Shown: positions 46,840 to 55,918 of the stretch, piece after piece
Layout of the letters: each line of letters starts with the position of its first letter
How positions within the stretch are numbered: the stretch's first letter is position 1
NCBI GenBank assembly: GCA_963728825.1
Contig: CAVSLA010000005.1
Span: 558,001-622,000 of the forward strand
Direction of reading: 5' to 3'
DNA length: 64,000 nt
From: CAVREM01 sp963728825
GTDB taxonomy: Bacteria; Acidobacteriota; Vicinamibacteria; Vicinamibacterales; CAVVIG01
Notes under the pieces: generated by a model
Seen by the model: the letters and a program-made list of their open reading frames with translations, nothing else
The model's database searches: none
Told to the model about the DNA's origin: nothing
Translations under genes and position numbers: made by a program

Positions 46840-47501
46840 CGGTTGACCAGCTCCTGAGATTGGCGAGCGGACCGCAGCGGTCGCGCGGGCACACCGACCA
46901 CCACAGCGCCGTCAGGCACCTCGCGGGTCACCACCGCCCCGGCGCCAACCACGCAGCCTGCGCCGACGCGGCAGCGCGGCAGAACGACCGCTCCGATCCC
47001 GACCAGCGTCCGGTCGCCGATCGACGCCTCGCCGCCGATATGGACACCAGGGGCGATGTGGACGAAGTCACCAACCTTGGTGTGGTGATCGATCGTGCAT
47101 CCGGTGTTCAGAATCGCGCCGCGACCGATCTCGCACGAGGTGACGAGAACCACTCCTGCCGAAATCATCCCGCCCTCGCCGATCGTCACGTCCTGTGCAA
47201 TTGACACATGCGGATGGCTGACGGTCACGAGTCGACGGCCAGCCGCGCTCAGCTCGGCATCGATCCGCGCCCGGACGGCGTTGTCGCCGATCGCGATGAC
47301 GAACGCATCGGCGCTGGTTCGGCCGACATCGGCAAGTCCACCCAGCACGGGTGCTCCGGCGATCGTGGTGCCGGCCAGACCGGGCCCGTCGTCGAGAAAC
47401 CCGGCGAGCTGCACCTCCGAGGCGGCGACACGCGCCAGGGTTCTGATGATGTCGGCGACGACCTGACCATGACCGCCGGCGCCGAGGATGACGACGTTCA
47501 T
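46836..47501 (-). CDS. PglD/NeuD-type sugar O/N-acetyltransferase
   Basis: 221 residues from ATG 47501. An N-terminal Rossmann-like subdomain (VVILGAGGHGQVVADII) binds the sugar nucleotide. A left-handed beta-helix of hexapeptide repeats follows (DVTIGEGGMISAGVVLVTSCEIGRGAILNTGCTIDHHTKVGDFVHIAPGVHIGGEASIGDRTLVGIGAVV). The His pair at 139-140 is the catalytic base position of PglD. With the neighbouring dehydratase and aminotransferase it completes UDP-N,N'-diacetylbacillosamine synthesis. Starts at ATGA overlapping the preceding stop. Confidence 0.86.
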   Translation of the reverse strand: MNVVILGAGGHGQVVADIIRTLARVAASEVQLAGFLDDGPGLAGTTIAGAPVLGGLADVGRTSADAFVIAIGDNAVRARIDAELSAAGRRLVTVSHPHVSIAQDVTIGEGGMISAGVVLVTSCEIGRGAILNTGCTIDHHTKVGDFVHIAPGVHIGGEASIGDRTLVGIGAVVLPRCRVGAGCVVGAGAVVTREVPDGAVVVGVPARPLRSARQSQELVNR

Positions 47502-49264
47502 CGGCCGACCGTCCCCATGAATTCCTCCGCGGTGGCGTGGCCGGGTTGATTCACCCCGCGGCGCGTCACGACCTGCCAGATCGTCAGCGCCAGGATCTTC
47601 AGGTCGAGCGTGAGCGAGCACCGCTCGAGGTATTCGAGATCCAGCTCGAACTTGCGCTCCCAGCTGATCGCATTTCGGCCGCTCACCTGCGCCAGGCCGG
47701 TTATCCCCGGACGAACGTCGTGACGGCGTGCCTGACGGGACGTATAGCGTTCGAGGTACTCGACCAGCAGCGGCCTTGGACCGACGAGGCTCATATCGCC
47801 GACCAGCACGTTCCACAGCTCGGGAAGCTCGTCGAGGCTCACGGACCGCAACCAGCGGCCGAGCCCGGTGAGCCTCTCGCCATCAGGGAGCGCCTGGCCG
47901 TTCGCGTCACGGTGCTCCGCCATCGTTCGAAACTTCACCAACTCGAACAGACGGCCGTGCCGACCCGGCCTCACCTGGCGGAAGAACACCGGCGATCCGA
48001 GAGAAACGAAGATGGCCAGAGCCAGCAGCGCTCCGAGAGGCGCCAGCAGGACGAGGGCTGCGCCTGCCAGGCTGACATCCAGCACGCGCTTGCCGACACC
48101 CCGATACCATCCCGACCGCGGCGCACTTCCATCCCTGAGATCGCGATACAGGTCGAGCAGCGCGGAGGTCAGTATGGCTGGCGGGAAGTCGGCCAACGCC
48201 CGATTCCTCGCCGCGTCGCCGAGCGTCAACCGCAGAACGGGATCGGCCGCGAGGGTGCGCAGGTGCGTCGTCAGTTCAGCGACCGCTCCCGCTTCATGCA
48301 GCAGACCCGTACGTCCGTCCTCCACCGCGTCGACGACTCCAGAGATGCGCGAGGCGACCGCGGGAATGCCAACGGCGGCGGCCTCGATGACGACGCTGCC
48401 GAAGCCTTCGCGATAGCTGGGCAGCGACAGCATGTCAGCGGCCGCCATGACCTCACCGGGCTCCTCGATGAAGTCGAGAAAATGAACGCGCGGTTCGCAG
48501 TCGCGGCAGATCTGCCGCAGTGCGGGGCGCATCTCCTGTTCGTCGGGTCCCAGCAGGAGCAGTTGAACGTCCGGGCGCTCAGCGGCCAGCGCAGCGAACG
48601 CGTGCGCCAGGTCCAGCACGCCTTTGTCTTTCGTGAGGCGGCCAGCGTACAGAATCACGAGGGCGTCTTCGGCGATGCCGAGCCGGTCGCGGACGTGGCG
48701 GCGACGGACCAGATCCGGGCGGAAGCGCACCGGATCGACCCCGCTCACCGATCCGTGCCCGAGCACGTCGATGCGATCGGCCGCAACGACCCGCTCGGCG
48801 ACCAGCAGATCACGCTGGGAGGCGCTGTCGGCCAGCGTGAACGTGGCGCACCGGGCGATGAGTACGTCCATGAATTTCAAGAACGATCTCGACAGTCCCG
48901 TGCGGGTGGCCCACACCTGTCCGGTAAAGGTGTGCAGCCGGATCGGCACTCCCGTCACCCGCGCGGCGGTCATGGCCAGCAGTCCCGCTTTGGGCGTCAT
49001 CGAGTGCACCAGGTCGAAGCGCTCGCTGCGCAGATAGCGCGCCAGCGACCAGAACGCTGTGATGTCGTTCAGGACCGAGATCGTCCGGCCGATGGCCATC
49101 GGCCTGAGCCTGCCGATCACACCAAGGTGCTCGAGCAGCTGCTCGTCCCCGGTATTGACGACGAGCGTCAGGTCGTAATGTTCCTGCAGGGCCAGCAAGT
49201 GCGGACGCAGGAAGGCGCGAACCGTCATCTCGCTCGTCACGACCACACAGAGCCGCGGCTTCAT
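47498..49264 (-). CDS. fusion of GT4-family glycosyltransferase and PglC-type phosphoglycosyl transferase
   Basis: 588 residues in one frame. Residues 1-375 are a GT-B/GT4 glycosyltransferase: HSMTPKAGLLAMTAAR, VILYAGRLTKDKGVLDLAHAF, and the REGFGSVVIEA motif with Glu286 and Glu294. After a linker (376-386), residues 387-575 are a monotopic phosphoglycosyl transferase: GKRVLDVSLAGAALVLLAPLG re-entrant helix, KFRTM (444-448), SLDELPELWN with the Asp478-Glu479 dyad, GDMSLVGPRP (489-498) and PGITGLAQ (519-526). The C-terminal half would load diacetylbacillosamine-phosphate onto undecaprenyl phosphate; the N-terminal half could add the next sugar, as PglA does. Confidence 0.88.
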   Translation of the reverse strand: MKPRLCVVVTSEMTVRAFLRPHLLALQEHYDLTLVVNTGDEQLLEHLGVIGRLRPMAIGRTISVLNDITAFWSLARYLRSERFDLVHSMTPKAGLLAMTAARVTGVPIRLHTFTGQVWATRTGLSRSFLKFMDVLIARCATFTLADSASQRDLLVAERVVAADRIDVLGHGSVSGVDPVRFRPDLVRRRHVRDRLGIAEDALVILYAGRLTKDKGVLDLAHAFAALAAERPDVQLLLLGPDEQEMRPALRQICRDCEPRVHFLDFIEEPGEVMAAADMLSLPSYREGFGSVVIEAAAVGIPAVASRISGVVDAVEDGRTGLLHEAGAVAELTTHLRTLAADPVLRLTLGDAARNRALADFPPAILTSALLDLYRDLRDGSAPRSGWYRGVGKRVLDVSLAGAALVLLAPLGALLALAIFVSLGSPVFFRQVRPGRHGRLFELVKFRTMAEHRDANGQALPDGERLTGLGRWLRSVSLDELPELWNVLVGDMSLVGPRPLLVEYLERYTSRQARRHDVRPGITGLAQVSGRNAISWERKFELDLEYLERCSLTLDLKILALTIWQVVTRRGVNQPGHATAEEFMGTVGR

Positions 49265-50193
49265 CGAGCTGCCTCGTGAGCGACCAGCTCGGTCAGCCCC
49301 GCCGTAATCGACACGCCGAACGTGTAGTTCAGCTCACGCTGGATCCGATCGATGGAGTACCTCGATCGGGTCACGAGCGCATCAATTCGGGACTCGGTCA
49401 ACGGCAGCGGGACGGCGGACCCGGTCGCCTTGACCAGCGCACGGATCGGGAGCTCGGGTAGCCGCAGACGAGGATGCGGCTGGCCGAGCGCGTCGGCAAT
49501 CGTGCCAGCGAAGTCCTCGACCGTGGTCCAGTCCGACAGGTTGTAGATTCGGCCGGCGGCCTGTGGCGAGGTCGCACACGCCACCAATGCGTCCACGACG
49601 CTCGAGACATGAACGTAGTTGGCGGATGCGCCGCGGCGTCCGATGAAGAAGAACAGGCCACGCTGGATGATTCGAATCATCTGGACGATCGATCGGTTCG
49701 GCATCCCCGCGCCGAAAACGATCGTCGGCCGCAGCACGCAGAACGAGGCGAAACCGCCCGCTCGCGCGGCCTCGCAGACCAGCGCGTCGGCGTCGGCCTT
49801 GGTCGACTCGTAGTCGTCACAAGGCGTCAACGCCGTCTCTTCCGTCACGACGCCCTGGCGATGTCGCCCGTAGACGCCGGCGCTGCTCAATTGGACCCAC
49901 CGGCCGATGCGCCCTGCGGCCGCGCCAATCAGGGCGCGCGTGCCTTCCACGTTGACGGCCCGCATCCGGTGTTGGTCGCGGAGCTCGCCGGCGCAGTGGT
50001 ACAGCACATCCAATCCATCGCAGAACCGATTCAGACGATCGTCGGGCTCGGTGAGATCGCCGTTGACGAACAGGGGCCCCCCTGGGGAGGACGGACGCCT
50101 GGAGAGACACCGGACCCGGTCGCCGCGGTCGCGATGACGGGCGACCAGAGCGGATCCGATGAAGCCGGTTGCGCCGGTAATCCCTACGAGCAC
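49261..50193 (-). CDS. NAD-dependent epimerase/dehydratase (WcaG/GalE-like SDR)
   Basis: 310 residues from GTG 50193 (ribosome-site-like aggaag upstream). N-terminal GITGATGFIGSALV, then LYHCAGELRD, NVEGTRALI, VQLSSAGVYGRHRQG, CDDYESTKADADALV with the YxxxK catalytic pair, and NYVHVSSVVDALVAC. An extended SDR acting on a nucleotide sugar, likely at C4 or for quinovosamine-type synthesis. Position between the methyltransferase and the fusion transferase suggests it feeds the same glycan. Product sugar not determinable. Confidence 0.82.
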   Translation of the reverse strand: MLVGITGATGFIGSALVARHRDRGDRVRCLSRRPSSPGGPLFVNGDLTEPDDRLNRFCDGLDVLYHCAGELRDQHRMRAVNVEGTRALIGAAAGRIGRWVQLSSAGVYGRHRQGVVTEETALTPCDDYESTKADADALVCEAARAGGFASFCVLRPTIVFGAGMPNRSIVQMIRIIQRGLFFFIGRRGASANYVHVSSVVDALVACATSPQAAGRIYNLSDWTTVEDFAGTIADALGQPHPRLRLPELPIRALVKATGSAVPLPLTESRIDALVTRSRYSIDRIQRELNYTFGVSITAGLTELVAHEAAR

Positions 50194-50981
50194 GCCGGCT
50201 TCCTCTTGCGTGCCACCCAGATGCACGTGCTTCCCCAGTCGCGCACGATCGGCAGATAGTCGAGGGAAAATGCCAGGGCTTTTTTCATGGCGGGTGGCAC
50301 CGGCCAGCGGCGGTGTCGCATCACCGTGTCGATCGCGCCGTAGGGACGGATCTGCAGGATCTCGAATCCCAGGCGTTCCAGCAGCCGCGCCATGCCGTCA
50401 GGCGTGAAGGCGTACTCATGGAACGCAATGTCGGTGGGCACTTCGGCCGCGACCAGCCGCGCTGCGCGCCGCTGCAGCCAGCGGTTGAAACACGGCGACG
50501 ACACGACGGCGATGCCGCCCTCGCGCAGGACCCGCCGCGTTTCCACGAGCACCGCGGTGGGCCCCTCTTCGAAGTGCTCGCAGACGCCCGGCGAATACAC
50601 CGCGTCGAACGCCCCGCTTGGCATGTCCAGATTCCGCACGTCGCCGACGTGCCAGGTGATCGAAGGAAAGCGCTGTCGCAGCCTGAGCACGGTCGCCTCG
50701 GACCAGTCGACACCTTCTGCTCGGAACCCGAGGGCATCGGTGGCAACCGTGAAGTGCCCAAGCCCGCAGCCGGCTTCCAGAACCCGGGCGCCGGGCTCGA
50801 CCCATCGCATGAACGTCGATCTCAGCTGGTGCGGCAGATGCCCACGCTCTTCGCGCCGGTACGAGACCTCGCGCTCGCTCTCCCAGCGATTCGTCCAGTA
50901 TTCGACGTCGGCAGCCCGGGAGTAATGCTTCAACCGGTTTCCCGTGTCGGCGCCGAAGTCGAAGATCACCGACTCAGGCAC
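50184..50981 (-). CDS. class I SAM-dependent methyltransferase
   Basis: 265 residues from a GTG in the 3' overlap with the preceding gene. Motif I is RVLEAGCGLGHFTVATDALG; the acidic loop is VDWSEATVLRLRQRF, motif II DMPSGAFDAVYSPGVCEHFEEGP, and motif III LREGGIAVVSSPCFNRW. A Leu/Pro-rich C-terminus (IWVARKRKPACS) is basic. It sits within the glycan operon, so a sugar or lipid-carrier methyl ether is the most likely product. Confidence 0.84.
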   Translation of the reverse strand: MPESVIFDFGADTGNRLKHYSRAADVEYWTNRWESEREVSYRREERGHLPHQLRSTFMRWVEPGARVLEAGCGLGHFTVATDALGFRAEGVDWSEATVLRLRQRFPSITWHVGDVRNLDMPSGAFDAVYSPGVCEHFEEGPTAVLVETRRVLREGGIAVVSSPCFNRWLQRRAARLVAAEVPTDIAFHEYAFTPDGMARLLERLGFEILQIRPYGAIDTVMRHRRWPVPPAMKKALAFSLDYLPIVRDWGSTCIWVARKRKPACS

Positions 50982-52164
50982 TGACCGCCTCCGCGAATGA
51001 CTGCACGTCCGCGGCAACCGAAAGCAGGAAGGCCTTCCTGATCGCTGTCTGTTCTCGTTCGTGGTACGCACGCGCGACCTGCCGGTTCCGCTCACCCGCC
51101 GCCACCAACATCGTCTCGGACGCCAGGAACCGCTGAATGCGATCGGCGAGCAGTCGCGCCTGGCCCGGCGGTACCAGACAGTCGGGCGCCAGCAGCTCCG
51201 GCACGCCGCCGACGTCGGATGCCACGGCTGGCAGTCCCTGCGCCATGGCTTCGAGGAGCGCTCGCGGCAATCCCTCAGTGAGCGATGGCAGCACGAAAAG
51301 GTCGGCCGACTCGAGCGCGTGGCGTACACCAGCGCGATCGACCTGCCCCCGGAACTCGACGAACCGCGCGAGGCCAAGCGCGTGGGCCTGTCGCCGGAGA
51401 TCGGGCAGCAGCCGACCCGCGCCGACCACGCGCAGCCGGATTGCCGAGCCTTCCCGTTGAAGCTGTGCCACCGCGTCCAGCAGGACCCCGATCCCTTTGT
51501 AGGGCTGGTCGAGCGCCGCAACCGCGACGAGCGTGTACGGCGCGACCGCACCGCGGCTGCGCACAGTGCCGCTCACGAAATCTGCATCGTCCAGGGAGAC
51601 ATCCGACGCCGAATACGCCCGGCCGCGAGTGGGGTACTTCGTCTGCAGGACGTGTCTTGTCACAAACAGCACGGCGGTCGCGTCGCGCGAGAGCCGCTTC
51701 TGGGCAGTCGTCGCGAATCTCCGAAGTGGAGCACGCAACGGGTGGCGGAACGCGCCCGCCGAAAAGACCTGGTCGGGATCGCCGACGATGTGAGCGCCAT
51801 AGGTCCGCCCGGCGGCAAGGACCGCACGCGACGTGAGGGAGGCGATCGGCGACGGCGACCTGACGATCGCGGCCTGACATTCGCCAACTGCGTGGCCCAC
51901 CGCCGCGCGCACGTGCCGGATGTGACGGAGGAGACCGCCAAGACCCTCGTATGGCGGCAGGGCGCAGAAGTGCAGGCCCGGCCCTGATGCCTCGACCGAA
52001 CCGGCGGACGGCTGCCGGACGTCGGCCACTCGCGCCACCAGCAGCGCGCTGGCGAACACATCGAGATAGCGTCGCCACATCGCGAAGCCGTACGGCGCGG
52101 CTCCCCACACGACGCCGTCCGGCGTGCGCTCAAACCTGGCTTCGGATGTAAGCAGGACGCGCAT
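50974..52164 (-). CDS. GT4-family glycosyltransferase
   Basis: 396 residues from ATG 52164. The donor-binding half shows VAVAALDQPYKGIGVLLDAVAQLQREGSAIRLRVVGAGRLLPDLRRQAHALGLARFVEFRGQV, followed by SADLFVLPSLTEGLPRALLEAMAQGLPAVASDVGGVPELL, with the E-x7-E motif in TEGLPRALLEA. Family GT4 (retaining, GT-B). It adds one sugar to the lipid-linked repeat; donor unknown. Overlaps both neighbours, so it is a mid-operon cistron. Confidence 0.88.
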   Translation of the reverse strand: MRVLLTSEARFERTPDGVVWGAAPYGFAMWRRYLDVFASALLVARVADVRQPSAGSVEASGPGLHFCALPPYEGLGGLLRHIRHVRAAVGHAVGECQAAIVRSPSPIASLTSRAVLAAGRTYGAHIVGDPDQVFSAGAFRHPLRAPLRRFATTAQKRLSRDATAVLFVTRHVLQTKYPTRGRAYSASDVSLDDADFVSGTVRSRGAVAPYTLVAVAALDQPYKGIGVLLDAVAQLQREGSAIRLRVVGAGRLLPDLRRQAHALGLARFVEFRGQVDRAGVRHALESADLFVLPSLTEGLPRALLEAMAQGLPAVASDVGGVPELLAPDCLVPPGQARLLADRIQRFLASETMLVAAGERNRQVARAYHEREQTAIRKAFLLSVAADVQSFAEAVSA

Positions 52165-53542
52165 GGGGTGTGATCGATCCGAGCACGTGCCGGGCGGCGC
52201 CGAGCGCCACAAGGAGCGCGAGGCCGGCGGCACAATGGGCAGGGACGGAAACGAACGAGTTTCGAACGTTGACGAGCAACGGCACGTACACGATCGCGAG
52301 GGTCAGGACCGCGGCACGCCGATCCCGGATTGTGTCGATCGCGGCGATGACCGCGCCGAGCAGGCCAAGGACGCCCACGACGCCGAATGGGCCGAAGTTC
52401 CGGTAAGCCTCGGCGACGGGAGAGAAGCCAATCGCTCCGACGCGGTCCGTCACCAGCACGCTGGTAATGCGGAGATCGTCGTCGGCGGCAGCCACCCTGA
52501 TGCCCGGCAGCACGCGCGCCGCCGCCCGTTCGATCGGCGCCCAGTAGGAGCTGCCTCGCTCGAACGGCTCGCCTTCGGCATGCCACCGCACGACTTTCTC
52601 CACGGGGTGAAGCGAAGCGCCCATCTCGGCGAGTCCCTCGTACAGTCGAGGCGCCAGCACCGCCTCTTGCACACCACGCAGCCCGAACTCCCGGACCTCG
52701 CGGATGAGGGGAATGAGGGCGAGAAGAGCCAGGCCGAGCGCGACGGCTTTGCCTGTCGAGGGACCTCGGCCACATCGTGCCGCCCCGACCAACGCCGCCA
52801 GACCTCGGAACATGACCTCTCCCCGCAGGCCAATCGGCAGGGCGACGACCGTCAATGCACCGAATGCCACGCCGGCCGCTGTTCGGAGTCGCCCCGACTT
52901 GCCCGTGACGGACAGGACGATGCCGAAGCCCAGCACGAGCCAGATGACGCCGAGCAGAGCGCCGAATTCAGCGGTCCCCAGACGATAGTCGGCGTACGAC
53001 CCGAAGAACGCTCGGGTGCCGCCGGTCGCCACGACGATCAGTAGCCACGCTCCGATTGCGCCGAAGACCAGCATCGATCCGGCGGCGCCGTAGGGATGAA
53101 CGGGTTCCCGAGACGGCGCACTGCCGTGAGGCAGTCGATCCGATCGACGTTTCAGGAATACGAGCGAGGCGCCGGACGCCAGGGCCAGCGTCCCGGCGAG
53201 CGCCAGGATCGCTGCGTCCACGGCATAAGGCCCGAGCAGCCAACTCAGATCCCACACCGACAGATCGTCGACACCGACGTAGCCGGTCGCGAGCACGGCG
53301 GTCAGGCCAAAGTGAAAGCACCAGAAGACCAGCACGTAGACACCAGTCGCGGTCCAGACGCCGCTGAGCCAGACCAGCGAGGCGATGACCGCGACCGACG
53401 CTCCAGCGATCCATGGAAAGTGAAACAGCGGATCCGCTCCGGCGGCGGGCACCATCAGCGCCGTCACGACCGCCAGCACGCCGGTTGTGACGGCGTAAAG
53501 GATGTGAACCAGACGAGCGTTTCTCCGCCCCCACTCACGCAT
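52130..53542 (-). CDS. Wzy-like O-antigen/repeat-unit polymerase
   Basis: 470 residues, about twelve membrane helices. The C-terminal half carries VGAIGFSPVAEAYRNFGPFGVVGVLGLLGAVI, the small-residue/Tyr-Asn-Phe-Gly signature of bacterial Wzy-type polymerases (OAPWzy). A large periplasmic loop (residues about 300-370: LYEGLAEMGASLHPVEKVVRWHAEGEP) lies before it. Its start overlaps the following GT gene by 8 bases. It would polymerise flipped repeat units in the periplasm; regulation of length is by the Wzc-like protein. Confidence 0.78.
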   Translation of the reverse strand: MREWGRRNARLVHILYAVTTGVLAVVTALMVPAAGADPLFHFPWIAGASVAVIASLVWLSGVWTATGVYVLVFWCFHFGLTAVLATGYVGVDDLSVWDLSWLLGPYAVDAAILALAGTLALASGASLVFLKRRSDRLPHGSAPSREPVHPYGAAGSMLVFGAIGAWLLIVVATGGTRAFFGSYADYRLGTAEFGALLGVIWLVLGFGIVLSVTGKSGRLRTAAGVAFGALTVVALPIGLRGEVMFRGLAALVGAARCGRGPSTGKAVALGLALLALIPLIREVREFGLRGVQEAVLAPRLYEGLAEMGASLHPVEKVVRWHAEGEPFERGSSYWAPIERAAARVLPGIRVAAADDDLRITSVLVTDRVGAIGFSPVAEAYRNFGPFGVVGVLGLLGAVIAAIDTIRDRRAAVLTLAIVYVPLLVNVRNSFVSVPAHCAAGLALLVALGAARHVLGSITPHARPAYIRSQV

Positions 53543-54644
53543 GCGCCCGACTCCAGACGTCGTAGCAGGCTTCGCCGAAACGCTCGAAGGCGAACGGCGA
53601 GGCAGCGAGGCTGTCTACCTCCGCACCCGATGTCGACATTGTTCGTTTGAGGAGACCCTCGGCGGCGGCGGCCCACGTCTCGTCGTCCTCCTCCAGCGAC
53701 AACAGCTGGAGCAGCGGGAAATGGCGAGCCAGCTCGCGGGTGCCGGGCAGATCGGACGCGAGCACCGGCGTGCCGAGCGCGCATGCCTCCATGACGGCGC
53801 AGGGCACTCCTTCCCACAGCGACGGCAGGATCATCAGATGCGCACTGGCCACGAGCGGCATTGGCTCGGCGACTTCCCCGACCAGTTGGACGTGGTCGGT
53901 CAGCCCGGCGTCGGCCGCCGCGCGTCGCACACGCTCGCCGTAGTCGCCTACCTCTCGCCCGACCAGGCGCAGCTGCACGTCTGGCACCCTGTCCACCAGA
54001 CGACGCAGCACGTGAATCAGCCGGGCCTGATTCTTCAGCGGCTGCACCGACGCGACGTTCACGATGGTCGGCGTGGCGCCGCGCTCGCGCCGGGCAGCCT
54101 GCAGACGATCGCCCCGGATGCCGTAATAGATGACGCGGCACCGAGGATCCCCGGTCCAATCGGGTCTCCACGCCACGTTCATCGCGCCCTCGCCGCATGC
54201 CACGATGTCCGTCGCGTTCCGCTGCAGAAGCTCGCGAGTCAAGGCCAGCTGGGCGCGGCGTCGCAGCGTACTCCTTCGGCCGTTGACGATGGCCGTGTGG
54301 AGGTGGGCCACCCGACCAGGGATGCCGGCAGCACGGGCCAGTGCCAGCACGACGCCGGAAAAGTAGTGGACGTGAGAGTGCACCACGTCGTAACGGCGTT
54401 CTCGCAGCAGCCGATGGAACGCGAGCGGAAAACGAGCGTCGAGCGGACACTTGATGACCCGGCCGCCCGCTGCGGTAACCCGCTCGTCCAGCGCGCCCTC
54501 CCGGCCAGTGAGGACCAGGAAATCGGAGCGAACGCGCTCGGGAGAGAAATACTCGGCGAGCTCCACGGTTCGCAGCTCGGCGCCGCCTCTCTCGAGGCGT
54601 CCCAGCACGTGCAGGACGTTGAGTCCGGTCTCGCGTCTGCTCAT
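53535..54644 (-). CDS. GT4-family glycosyltransferase
   Basis: 369 residues from ATG 54644, overlapping the flippase stop as ATGA. N-terminal GT-B half has LNVLHVLGRLERGGAELRTVELAEYF and YDVVHSHVHYFSGVVLALARAAG. The donor half has TIVNVASVQPLKNQARLIHVLRRLVDRVPDVQLRLVGREVGDYGERVRRAAADAGLTDHVQLVGEV, then SLWEGVPCAVMEACALGTPVLASDLPGTREL. Retaining GT4. Second or third sugar of the repeat; exact linkage not predictable. Confidence 0.88.
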   Translation of the reverse strand: MSRRETGLNVLHVLGRLERGGAELRTVELAEYFSPERVRSDFLVLTGREGALDERVTAAGGRVIKCPLDARFPLAFHRLLRERRYDVVHSHVHYFSGVVLALARAAGIPGRVAHLHTAIVNGRRSTLRRRAQLALTRELLQRNATDIVACGEGAMNVAWRPDWTGDPRCRVIYYGIRGDRLQAARRERGATPTIVNVASVQPLKNQARLIHVLRRLVDRVPDVQLRLVGREVGDYGERVRRAAADAGLTDHVQLVGEVAEPMPLVASAHLMILPSLWEGVPCAVMEACALGTPVLASDLPGTRELARHFPLLQLLSLEEDDETWAAAAEGLLKRTMSTSGAEVDSLAASPFAFERFGEACYDVWSRAHA

Positions 54645-55909
54645 GACCGCCCGCTCGTGACGAGTGCTCCCGCGACGAGGCCGTGATCGCGTCCGCAGTC
54701 TCTGAGGTCCCGCGCCGTCAGAATGGTGTACGCAGCCAACTCGACGATCGCGCCGGCCAGAAGCGATACGGCCGCTCCCGTCAGACCGTAACGTTGGACG
54801 AGCGGCCAGATGGATGTCGCGACCACGGCGAGTGACATCGAACTGATGATCAGCTGGCCGCCGAAGCGGCCGCGGGCGGTCGTTCCAGTACCGAGGAACA
54901 CCGACGTGAAGGTCACGCCGGTGGCCGCCGTCAGCCACAGCAGGACGCCGAGGTACTGCGCGTATTCGGCTCCGTAAATCCACCCGAGAACGCTCGGTCC
55001 GACCAGCGCCATCGTCGCGAGCATCAGTGCCGCGAAGCCAATACTGGCCGCGACCAGCGTGCCCAACCGGCGCTGGTAGGACACGCCGAACGTCTGAGCA
55101 TCACGCGCGAGCAGCGGCAGCGCCGCTTGAGCGGCCGCGTTGACCGCCAGGTGACCAAGAATCGGGATGTACGACACAGCCGCGAAGACGGCGAGAGCAC
55201 CTGGACCAAGTGACGAGGCCACCACGTAGCGCGGCCAGTTGCTCTGCACGCTGCCGATGGCTGAACTCAGGCCGAGCGGCAGCGCCGTCGCGAGCAGATG
55301 GCGGACGGCGCTCAACGTCGGACGCGGCAGGCGGTCTGACGTCTGCGCGGTGAGCAGTCGGGCAGCACGCGGCAGATCCCACGCGGCCAGCGCGACGAGC
55401 GATCCCGACGCGTAGGCGATCGTCGCGGCCTGGAGCGACCGCCAGAGCACCAGGCTCACGGCGACCAGCAGTACGCTGACGATGCCGTTCACCATCAACC
55501 CGGCCGCCGCGGTGCGCATGTCGAGCTCGCGTTGAAACAGACCGTGCGCGATTTCCGACACGGCGTCACAGCCCTTGGCGAATGCGAGCAGGGTGACGAT
55601 CAGCAACGCAGGGCGGCTCGACGACGACAGCGCGCCGATGGCGATCGCCGCCGTGATTGCCGCGCCGGTGGTCAACAACCGCGCCGTCAGGTAGTCGAGG
55701 AAATCACCGGGGGAGGAAACGCCGGTCGCCAGCAGGTTCCGAAGCCGGACGTTGGCGAACACGAAAATCGGACCGGTGATCGCCAGGCCGAATGCGAACT
55801 GGCCGACCTCCTCCGGCGGAAGCGCCTTGACGAGCAGGATCAGGACGGCCCACTGACATCCCGCGTAGACGGCATTGCCGACCAGGGCCCATGAGGTGTT
55901 CACCCGCAT
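54641..55909 (-). CDS. Wzx-like oligosaccharide flippase
   Basis: 422 residues with twelve to fourteen membrane helices, start MRVNTSWALVGNAVYAGCQWAVLILLVKALPPEEVGQFAFGLAITGPIFVFANVRLRNLLAT. The MATE/MOP-type topology and a late GTGTTARGRFGGQLIISSMSL segment fit polysaccharide transporters. It would flip undecaprenyl-linked repeat units. Separated from the Wzc-like gene by only 9 bases. Confidence 0.85.
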   Translation of the reverse strand: MRVNTSWALVGNAVYAGCQWAVLILLVKALPPEEVGQFAFGLAITGPIFVFANVRLRNLLATGVSSPGDFLDYLTARLLTTGAAITAAIAIGALSSSSRPALLIVTLLAFAKGCDAVSEIAHGLFQRELDMRTAAAGLMVNGIVSVLLVAVSLVLWRSLQAATIAYASGSLVALAAWDLPRAARLLTAQTSDRLPRPTLSAVRHLLATALPLGLSSAIGSVQSNWPRYVVASSLGPGALAVFAAVSYIPILGHLAVNAAAQAALPLLARDAQTFGVSYQRRLGTLVAASIGFAALMLATMALVGPSVLGWIYGAEYAQYLGVLLWLTAATGVTFTSVFLGTGTTARGRFGGQLIISSMSLAVVATSIWPLVQRYGLTGAAVSLLAGAIVELAAYTILTARDLRDCGRDHGLVAGALVTSGRS

Positions 55910-55918
55910 CAGCCAGCC

